Source: DAOMFM01 sp035429825 (lineage in GTDB: Bacteria > Acidobacteriota > Blastocatellia > UBA7656 > JADIYM01). From it: a stretch of 13,669 nt of DNA. Below, piece after piece: positions 6,209 through 12,268 of the stretch; the first letter of the stretch is position 1; each line of letters starts with the position of its first letter. Made by a program: the position numbers and the translations under genes. Below the pieces are notes generated by a model. That model did not search any database. It saw only the letters and a list, made by a program, of their open reading frames with translations, and was not told the origin of the DNA. The stretch is from positions 1 through 13,669 of the forward strand of contig JBGAKX010000124.1 in NCBI GenBank assembly GCA_044224215.1, read 5' to 3'.

Positions 6209-8170
6209 GTGACTCGAAAGATCAAGTTGTGTGTCATGGCGCTGGCGTGTCTTGCGCTCGGTTGGACGCTCGCGACCGCTCGCACCGCCGAACGCAGGAT
6301 CACGATCCGGTTTGCCGCGATGGTCGGCGCCAAGCCGTTCGCGTGCGGCGAGTCGTATCCCGGCATCGGAACGACGAAATCGACGATCACGCCGACCGAC
6401 CTCCGGTTCTTTGTCCACAACGTGCGGCTCGTCACCGACACCGGCATGGAAGTGCCCGTCACGCTCGATCAGGACAAGAAGTGGCAGTATCAGGGGCTCG
6501 CGCTGCTCGATTTCGAGAACGGCCAGGGACCGTGCTCGAACGGCAGTTCGGTCACGCGGGAGATCGTTACCGGCACGGTGCCGGCGGGACGGTACGTCGG
6601 CGTCCGGTTCACGCTCGGCGTTCCGTTCGACCTCAACCACGCGGATCCGCTCGACGTTCCCTCGCCGCTCAATCTGACGCACATGCACTGGGTCTGGAAC
6701 CAGGGCTTCAAGTTTCTGCGGCTCGACCTGAAGACGACCGGCCAGCCGCAAGGAATGGTCGTGCACATCGGCAGCACCAGCTGCACTCCGTCGACGAGCA
6801 TGCAGGAACCTCCGACCGAGTGCGCGCACCCGAACCGCGCCGAGATCGCGCTTTCGGGTTTCGATCCGGACCTCGACACGATTGTGGCCGACCTCGGCGC
6901 GTTGCTCGCCGGCTCGAACCTCGACACGACGACGGACGAAGAGGGGCCGGGCTGCATGGCGGGGCCTGACGATCCGGACTGCGCGCCGATCTTCCGCAGT
7001 CTCGGGCTGCCGTTCGGCGATTCACCCGGCGGTCAGCAGACCTTCTTCCGCGTCCAGAAGGGCGTCGTGCGCGCGTCGGCGCGCGCGACCGTGAGCGACG
7101 ACCCACCGGCGTACGACTGGAAGCTGCCGGCGAAGTTCCCTGTGCCCCGGGTACCCGAGGACAACCCGATGACGGCCGAAAAGGTCGAGCTGGGGCGGTA
7201 CCTGTTCTACGACACGCGGATGTCGATCAACGGCAAGGTCGCGTGCGCGACCTGCCACGAACAGGCGCGCGCCTTCACGGACGGGCGCGTCACGGCCGTG
7301 GGCGCGACCGGGCAGGTGCACCCGCGCAACAGCATGAGCCTGGGGAACGTCGCGTACGCGCCGACGCTCACGTGGGCGAACCCGGGTCTGCGGAAGCTCG
7401 AGACGCAGCTGCTGATCCCGATGTTTGGCGAAACCCCTGTGGAGATGGGACTTGCGGGCCGGGAGAAGAAGCTTGTGGCGACACTCGGCAAGGATCCGCG
7501 GTACCGGACGATGTTCGCTGCGGCGTTTCCCGGCGAGGCGCAGCCGATCAGCGTGCCGAACATCGCCAAGGCGGTCGCGAGCTTTGTACGGACGCTGATC
7601 ACGGGAGGCTCGGCGTACGACACCTACCGTTTCCAGCGCAAGGCGCAGGGGATCTCGGTGCAGGCAAAGCGTGGCGAGGCGCTGTTCTTCAGCGAACGGC
7701 TCGAATGCTTCCACTGCCATATCGGGCTGAATTTCTCGGGCCCGCTGGCGTTCGAGGGGCTCGAGTTCGAGGAGGCCGAGTTCCACAACACGGGGCTCTA
7801 CAACATCGACGGCAAGGGCGGGTATCCGAAGGGCAACCGCGGCGTGTTCGAGGTGACGGGGAACCCGGCGGACATGGGCAGGTTCAAGGCGCCGACGCTT
7901 CGGAATCTGAAGTACACGGCGCCGTACATGCACGACGGGTCGATCGCGACGCTCGACGAAGTGATCGATCACTACGAGGCGGGCGGGCGCGATGTGCACG
8001 CGGGGAAGTACGCGGGCGACGGGCGTGCGAATCCGTACAAGAACGCGTTCGTGAAGGGGTTCAAGCTGACGCCCGAGGAGCGGGCGGACCTGATCGCGTT
8101 CCTGATGACGCTGACCGACGAGGCGTTCGTGACGGATCCGCGGTTTTCGAACCCGTTCGTGAAGAAGTAA
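6209..8170 (+). CDS. MbnP-like copper protein fused to MbnH-like di-haem enzyme
   Basis: This 653-residue exported protein has two modules. Residues about 30-270 match the MbnP (AZL_007920-like) family: FAAMVGAKPFACG, DLRFFVHNVRL, LTHMHWVWNQGFKFLRLD (156-173; His158, His160, Trp161, Trp163), a GSTSC segment and PGCMAGPDDPDC (Cys249, Cys258). Residues about 295-653 match the MbnH/MauG/bacterial cytochrome c peroxidase family, with haem motifs CATCH (346-350) and CFHCH (500-504) and the distal PYMHDGS. In methanotrophs MbnH is a separate di-haem enzyme that oxidises a Trp of MbnP to kynurenine, which creates a Cu(I) site; here both are one chain. I chose GTG 6209 because it has a GAGGGG ribosome site (6196-6201) and gives a clean signal peptide (VTRKIKLCVMALACLALG). 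An in-frame ATG at 6161 has no ribosome site. Confidence 0.9.
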   Translation: MTRKIKLCVMALACLALGWTLATARTAERRITIRFAAMVGAKPFACGESYPGIGTTKSTITPTDLRFFVHNVRLVTDTGMEVPVTLDQDKKWQYQGLALLDFENGQGPCSNGSSVTREIVTGTVPAGRYVGVRFTLGVPFDLNHADPLDVPSPLNLTHMHWVWNQGFKFLRLDLKTTGQPQGMVVHIGSTSCTPSTSMQEPPTECAHPNRAEIALSGFDPDLDTIVADLGALLAGSNLDTTTDEEGPGCMAGPDDPDCAPIFRSLGLPFGDSPGGQQTFFRVQKGVVRASARATVSDDPPAYDWKLPAKFPVPRVPEDNPMTAEKVELGRYLFYDTRMSINGKVACATCHEQARAFTDGRVTAVGATGQVHPRNSMSLGNVAYAPTLTWANPGLRKLETQLLIPMFGETPVEMGLAGREKKLVATLGKDPRYRTMFAAAFPGEAQPISVPNIAKAVASFVRTLITGGSAYDTYRFQRKAQGISVQAKRGEALFFSERLECFHCHIGLNFSGPLAFEGLEFEEAEFHNTGLYNIDGKGGYPKGNRGVFEVTGNPADMGRFKAPTLRNLKYTAPYMHDGSIATLDEVIDHYEAGGRDVHAGKYAGDGRANPYKNAFVKGFKLTPEERADLIAFLMTLTDEAFVTDPRFSNPFVKK

Positions 8171-8171
8171 G

Positions 8172-8250
8172 CCACACGCAAAGACGCAGAGACGCAGAGA
8201 CAGATATGTCATTCCTCTGCGGCTCTGCGCCTTTGCGTCTCTGCGTGTGG
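8172..8250. repeat. Intergenic palindrome built of CGCAGAGA-like units (type D)
   Basis: The left arm 8172-8199 pairs imperfectly with the right arm 8215-8250. The outer CCACACGCA/TGCGTGTGG match is perfect. The left arm is an 8-bp tandem series, CGCAAAGA-CGCAGAGA-CGCAGAGA (8177-8200). The element begins one base after the stop codon of the di-haem fusion gene and ends 92 nt before the lysyl oxidase ATG. It could act as a 3' stem-loop. Repeats of this CGCAAAGACGCAGAG style recur in many environmental bacterial genomes (recollection, not searched). Confidence 0.85.
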
Positions 8251-8342
8251 TTTGGTCTTTACTTCCGATAGGTTGTGACTATCATGAGAGGTTCCCAGCT
8301 GCGCCCTTTGCGGGATCAACTACACAATCGAAGGAGTTCGCG

Positions 8343-10118
8343 ATGACGTCCCACCTCACGCTTTGGAGAGGCAGGCTTGCCTTGACGCTTGCCGCCAGTG
8401 TCGCGCTGTGCATGTTCTCGGTCTCTGCGCGCGCCCAGGGTCCGTTGCCGGACCTGACGGTAGGCGGGTCGCGCCTTGCCAGCAGCCTGCGCATCAGCAC
8501 GCACACCTACAGCTCGAGCAACTGCTCGGTCGTGGAAGGCTGCGTTGTCCCGGGGACGCGTCGCATCCTCGAGTTCGACACGCAGATCATCAACCAGGGC
8601 AACGCGGATGCGGTACTCGGTACGCCACAAAACAGGCCCGAGTTGTTCGTGTTCAGCCCGTGCCACGGCCACTACCACATGCTCGATTCGCTCGACTACT
8701 CGATGGCGTTTGGCGGCCAGGACACCGTTGGGCTCTATGACAACACCACTGGAACGTATTTCCTGCGCAACTCGAACGCCGACGGCGCGGCCGATCTCGC
8801 GTTCTCGTACGGTCCGGCCGGGTCGGTTCCGATATCGGGCGACTGGGACGGAAACGGCACGTCGACGATCGGCGCCTATGTTCCGTCGACGGGCGTGTTC
8901 TTCCTCCGGAACTCGAACACGCCGGGTCCCGCGGACATCACGTTCTCGTTTGGCGCCGGCGGCGCCGGATACGTGCCCGTTGTCGGCGACTGGGACAACA
9001 GCTCGACGGACACGGTCGGTCTCTACAATCCCACGACCGGCGCGTTCTTCTTGAAGAACACGAACGCCTCGGGCCCCGCGGACATGGCATTCCAGTACGG
9101 TGCGGGCGGCAGCCTCGTTCCCGTCGCGGGCGACTGGAACGGCGACGACACGGACTCCATCGGCCTCTACAACCCGGCAACGGGCGTGTTCTTCCTCAAG
9201 AACACCAACGCCGGCGGTCCGGCGGACGTGACAGTCGGCTTCGGCCCGGGCGGCACCGTCAAGCCGATCATCGGCGACTGGGACGGCTCGGGCGACGACA
9301 ACATCGGCGTATACGACCCGGCAACCGGCGCGATGTTCGAGCGAAACTCGAACACCCCCGGCCCGGCGGACACCCAGTTCACGTACGGCTCTGGCGGGCC
9401 GAACGTCGCCGCGCTCACAGGCGACTGGGATTATGACCAGAAGGGCGTGACGGTCCCGTCGATCGTCGGCCTGAAGCAGGCGTTCTGCTGGCTCGACAGC
9501 CAGCGCGTGTCGGGCAACCTGCCGGCGCACTACAACTGCAGCAACCAGGGCATCACGGCGGGCTGGTCGGACGTCTACGGCCGCGGCCTCGACTGCCAGT
9601 GGATCGACATCACGGGTCTCGCGGCCGGAAACTACCAGCTGCGCGTGAGCGTGAACGACACGCACACGATCGTCACCGAGTCGGACTACTCCAACAACGT
9701 TGTGGCGATCAGGGTGCACATCACGGCGGCGGCGGGCAAGCAGGCGCTCGAGCCGACGGTGCGCGTCACGGCGCCGACGAACGGATCTGTGTTCAAGGTC
9801 GGCCAGCCGGTGACGATCACGTGGGACGTTGCGCCGGGCTCGACGCCGACGCACCAGGAGATCTGGTTCATCCCGTCACCCAAGGGCGTGACGCCGACCC
9901 AGGATCCGTTCCACAACGATCCGCATCACGACGCGATCGCGCGTTCCAAGATCATCGCCGAGAACCTGCCGCCGAACGTCCGGTCGTTCACGTGGATCCC
10001 GAACGAGGACTTCGTGATGGACATCGGCGCGCAGATCATGGTCCGCGTGCAGGACAAGACGCACACGGTCGGCACCGATCAGCGCATGGACGGCACGATC
10101 ACGGTCGTGAAGAAATAA
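8343..10118 (+). CDS. Secreted lysyl oxidase-like protein with inserted propeller repeats
   Basis: This 591-residue protein has a signal peptide (about 1-32, ending SARAQ). ATG 8343 is chosen over the upstream in-frame ATG 8247 because of its AAGGAG site (8331-8336) and clean signal. Lysyl-oxidase hallmarks are present: FSPCHGHYH (104-112) with copper ligands His108, His110 and His112; GLKQAFCWLD (376-385) with candidate cofactor Lys378; and DVYGRGLDCQWIDITGL (410-426) with candidate partner Tyr412, then ESDYSNNVV. Lys and Tyr would form the LTQ cofactor of copper amine oxidases. Residues about 124-372 are five 48-49 residue repeats inserted between the copper motif and the lysine; the usual spacer is about 25 residues. 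Residues about 470-591 resemble a Kre9/KNH-type Ig-like domain (VGQPVTITWD). The likely role is oxidation of amines or lysines on extracellular polymers. Confidence 0.88.
   Translation: MTSHLTLWRGRLALTLAASVALCMFSVSARAQGPLPDLTVGGSRLASSLRISTHTYSSSNCSVVEGCVVPGTRRILEFDTQIINQGNADAVLGTPQNRPELFVFSPCHGHYHMLDSLDYSMAFGGQDTVGLYDNTTGTYFLRNSNADGAADLAFSYGPAGSVPISGDWDGNGTSTIGAYVPSTGVFFLRNSNTPGPADITFSFGAGGAGYVPVVGDWDNSSTDTVGLYNPTTGAFFLKNTNASGPADMAFQYGAGGSLVPVAGDWNGDDTDSIGLYNPATGVFFLKNTNAGGPADVTVGFGPGGTVKPIIGDWDGSGDDNIGVYDPATGAMFERNSNTPGPADTQFTYGSGGPNVAALTGDWDYDQKGVTVPSIVGLKQAFCWLDSQRVSGNLPAHYNCSNQGITAGWSDVYGRGLDCQWIDITGLAAGNYQLRVSVNDTHTIVTESDYSNNVVAIRVHITAAAGKQALEPTVRVTAPTNGSVFKVGQPVTITWDVAPGSTPTHQEIWFIPSPKGVTPTQDPFHNDPHHDAIARSKIIAENLPPNVRSFTWIPNEDFVMDIGAQIMVRVQDKTHTVGTDQRMDGTITVVKK
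8712..9458 (+). repeat. Coding repeats: five 48-49 residue FG-GAP/VCBS-like blades
   Basis: This is the segment of the lysyl oxidase gene that encodes the inserted domain. The marker GDW occurs at residues 166, 215, 263, 311 and 360, and each unit also carries IGxYxPxTGxFFLxNxNxxGPAD. The DNA period is therefore 144-147 bp. Asp-rich GDWDGNGT-type loops suggest calcium-binding blades like those of FG-GAP/VCBS propellers. Five blades are a small number for a closed propeller, so they may close with the flanking strand near DTVGLYDNTTG (127-137). Confidence 0.85.
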
Positions 10119-10200
10119 CAGAGCTGAGTGCGGTAGCGCTCAGGCCCCAACGATCGGATGGCCGACGTTGGGGCCTGAGGCCTACCGGCCTCAGCTCTGT
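10119..10200. repeat. Single inverted copy of palindrome B
   Basis: The outer arms CAGAGCTGAG (10119-10128) and CTCAGCTCTG (10190-10199) pair, as do CTCAGGCCCCAACG (10139-10152) and CGTTGGGGCCTGAG (10166-10179). The asymmetric arm variants TGCGGTAGCG and GCCTACCGGC are swapped relative to the tandem units at 3089-3323, so this copy is inverted. It begins directly after the lysyl oxidase stop, and the 17 bases GAAATAACAGAGCTGAG (10112-10128) equal 3082-3098. Its place between convergent genes fits a bidirectional terminator. Confidence 0.9.
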
Positions 10201-10207
10201 TCCGTCG

Positions 10208-11994
10208 TTATTTCCCGAAGTACAGCTTCCTGACGTCCGGCACCGGTATCGGCCCGTATCCCAGCACCGTGTCGTGGAACTTGGTCAGGTTGAACATCGG
10301 TCCTTCCTTCTTCTCGGCCGCCGCCCTCAGCGACTCCCACTCGCGCAAACCCGCGTAATACGTGTTCAGCTGAACGTAGTCCAACTGCGCGCGCTGCAGC
10401 TTGCCCATCGCCTCCGGCCGTTCCTGGAACCCCTTGTCGAGCATCAGGTTGACGCACTCGTCGTCCGTCATCCCCTTCTCGTGCAGTCGGATGTCGATGA
10501 TCGCGTTCGTCAGGACGCGCAGCCGCGCCTTCAGCGAGATCATCTTCATCTTGGTCGCGTCGCCGCCGTTCAGGCCGGCCTGCTCCATGACGCCTTCGGC
10601 ATAGACGGCCCAGCCTTCGACGTACGGCGTGTTGCCGTACACGCTGCGCAGCAGCCTCCGCCAGTCGGGCTTGATCAGGTTCGCGTAGATACCCTGCACG
10701 ACGTGACCCGGAATGGCTTCGTGGACGTGCAGTGAGAGCATCTTGTAGCGGTTGTACTCGCGCAGCCGCCCTTCGGCCTGCTCGTCGGTCCATTCCTTGG
10801 GGATCGGCGTGACCCAGTAGAACGTCGCGAGGTTCGGCTCGAGCGCCGGCGCGAACACCGCACCCGCGATGCCGTATGACCCACGCATGAACTCGGGCGT
10901 CGGGATGACCTTCAGGTTCGGGTAGTCGGTGATCGAGACGATCTTCTGTTCCTTGATGAACTTGTTGATCTCGGCGACGTCCTTCTCGGTCTGCGCGACC
11001 AGGTCGTCGCGCTTGATGTGATCCGCCTGGATCTTGGCGAGCGCGTCCTTGACGACCGCGTTCAGGTACGCCTCCTTGTCCTTTGTGTCGTAGGACTTGC
11101 CGGGATACCACTGCTTGACGAGCGGCAGCGCGAGCTTGAGCATCTCGGCGCGCGTTTCGACGAGCTCCTTTTCGGCGGTCTTCAGCATCTCGTCGGGCGA
11201 GAACGAAACCTGCAGGTAGTACTTCCACTTGGCGTCGAACCGCTCCTTGCCCATGCGCCAGTCGAATTCGGCCTTCTTGGGCAGCTCATCCTTTATATAT
11301 GCGGCGTAGCGGTCGAGCGCGGCGAGCGCGGGTCCCGACGCCTTGGCGAACGCGGCCTCGGACGGCGTGCCCTTGACGAAGTCGGGGCCGAGCTCCTTGA
11401 CGGCGAAACGGACACCGTCGTTCGACTCGAGCGCGACCTTGCGGGTAGATGGCGTTCGACGCCTTCAGGTTCGACATGGCGACGTCGATGAACGCCGGGA
11501 CCTTTTCGAGACGCGCGACGAGGTGAGCTGCCCGGGTGTTCTTGTCGGCGTACTCGAGCGACATCGGCGCGAAGAGCGCTCCGCCGAGGTCGCTCGGGCA
11601 GTTCTGGTGCTGCTCGTAGAACCGCTCGTCGTCGATCGAGAACAGCGCGAACCCGACGTTGTTGTTGAGGAGGTCGTAGTCGACCTGGGTCTGCGCGTCG
11701 AGCGTCTTGCGGTCGACGTCGCGAGGCGCTGGCGGAAGTCCTCGTACCACGCGCTGGCGGCGATCTCGGCCGGCGAGTAGTCGTCGAGCATCTCGTCGAA
11801 GTTGAACGACTTGCCGGTCTTCGGGTCGGTCCACGTGTGGAGCCCGTTGGCGGTTGCCGACGACGGCGAGAACGACAGCGTGGTGTAGACGAACTCGGTG
11901 GCGAGTGCGGCAAAGTCTGGCGGCGCTGGTGTTCCGCAGTTGTTGGCAAAGCGGTGAGGAGGAGAAGTACGACAAGCGGTAATGTCTTGATCAT
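10208..11994 (-). CDS. DUF885 putative zinc peptidase, three frameshifts
   Basis: This secreted DUF885-family protein is about 595 residues, the usual length, and is read in four frame segments. 11994 to about 11925 encodes a signal peptide (MIKTLPLVVLLLLTALPTTA). About 11925-11722 encodes APPDFAALATEFVYTTLSF to YEDFRQRLA. About 11722-11446 encodes DVDRKTLDAQTQVDYDLL to NLKASNAIY. About 11445-10208 encodes VALESNDGVRFAV to the end without interruption. The last segment carries the family metal motif HVHEAIPGHVVQ (His-Glu and a second His, near 10729-10694) and VEGWAVYAE downstream. One-base changes restore every junction, for example an extra C in a CCC run near 11446. Sequencing error is therefore as likely as decay. 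The start has no strong ribosome site. It is convergent with the lysyl oxidase gene. Confidence 0.85.
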
Positions 11995-12012
11995 GGGCGA
12001 AAACATGCCATG

Positions 12013-12055
12013 TGTTTGCCGCAGATTCACGCAGATTTGCGCAGATCTGCGGCCA
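12013..12055. repeat. Intergenic palindrome with 10-bp tandem repeats (type E)
   Basis: CCGCAGAT (12019-12026) pairs with ATCTGCGG (12045-12052). Between and within the arms, CGCAGAT recurs every 10 bp (12020, 12030, 12040). It lies upstream of the DUF885 start and upstream of the tRNA gene, in a divergent gap. It resembles type D in layout (short tandem units inside a palindrome) but not in sequence. A degenerate relative is at 5984-6010. Confidence 0.75.
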
Positions 12056-12082
12056 ATCTTTCCTGCGCAATGGCGGATCGGG

Positions 12083-12088
12083 TATACT
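12083..12088 (+). promoter_or_regulatory. Candidate -10 box for tRNA-Met
   Basis: TATACT lies 11 nt before the first base of the tRNA, good spacing for a tRNA promoter. The hexamer 17 nt upstream (TTCCTG, 12060-12065) is only a weak -35 match. Confidence 0.5.
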
Positions 12089-12099
12089 GCGCGGTTCGT

Positions 12100-12170
12100 G
12101 GCGGGGTAGCTCAGCTGGTTAGAGCGTGGGATTCATAACCCCAAGGTCAGTTCAAGTCTCCACTCCGCTG
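12100..12170 (+). tRNA. tRNA-Met(CAT), T arm lacks three bases
   Basis: Acceptor GGCGGGG (12100-12106) pairs with CTCCGCT (12163-12169) with two G-U pairs. The D arm GCTC...GAGC is intact, and the anticodon CAT is at 12134-12136 in loop TTCATAA. The D arm is of elongator type, not initiator; an Ile(CAT) isoacceptor cannot be excluded. The T loop TTCAAGT (12151-12157) and right stem CTCCA (12158-12162) are normal, but the left stem has only AG where TGGAG would be needed. Adding three bases after 12148 restores a standard tRNA. The anticodon stem also has an A-C mismatch at its loop end. No CCA is encoded. Confidence 0.8.
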
Positions 12171-12268
12171 CAATCTTCTCGGCGATGTGGCGGTGCCCAG
12201 TGGTGATACTGGCCGGCGCGAGAGGCGGCTATTCTGGCCGATAGTACGCCACTCGCTGGAGGCCCGCG

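Noticed and set aside
6209..8170. Methanobactin biosynthesis locus
   Set aside because: MbnP and MbnH homologues occur outside such loci. No precursor peptide, MbnB/MbnC or transporter is seen here.
8258..8285. TTTACT and TATCAT (16-nt spacing) as a promoter for the lysyl oxidase
   Set aside because: Both hexamers deviate from consensus. It is possible, but too weak to annotate.
8247..8342. Upstream in-frame start for the lysyl oxidase at ATG 8247
   Set aside because: It lies inside palindrome D, lacks a ribosome site and would bury the signal peptide. ATG 8343 follows AAGGAG.
8316..9854. Long minus-strand open frame (about 510 codons) opposite the lysyl oxidase
   Set aside because: Its composition is that of a high-GC antisense shadow. 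Its repetitiveness mirrors the coding repeats on the other strand.
12187..12268. Upstream start for the SBBP gene at ATG 12187
   Set aside because: It has no ribosome site and gives an arginine-rich N-terminus unlike any signal peptide. ATG 12269 has GGAGG, and family-like residues appear once frameshifts are allowed.
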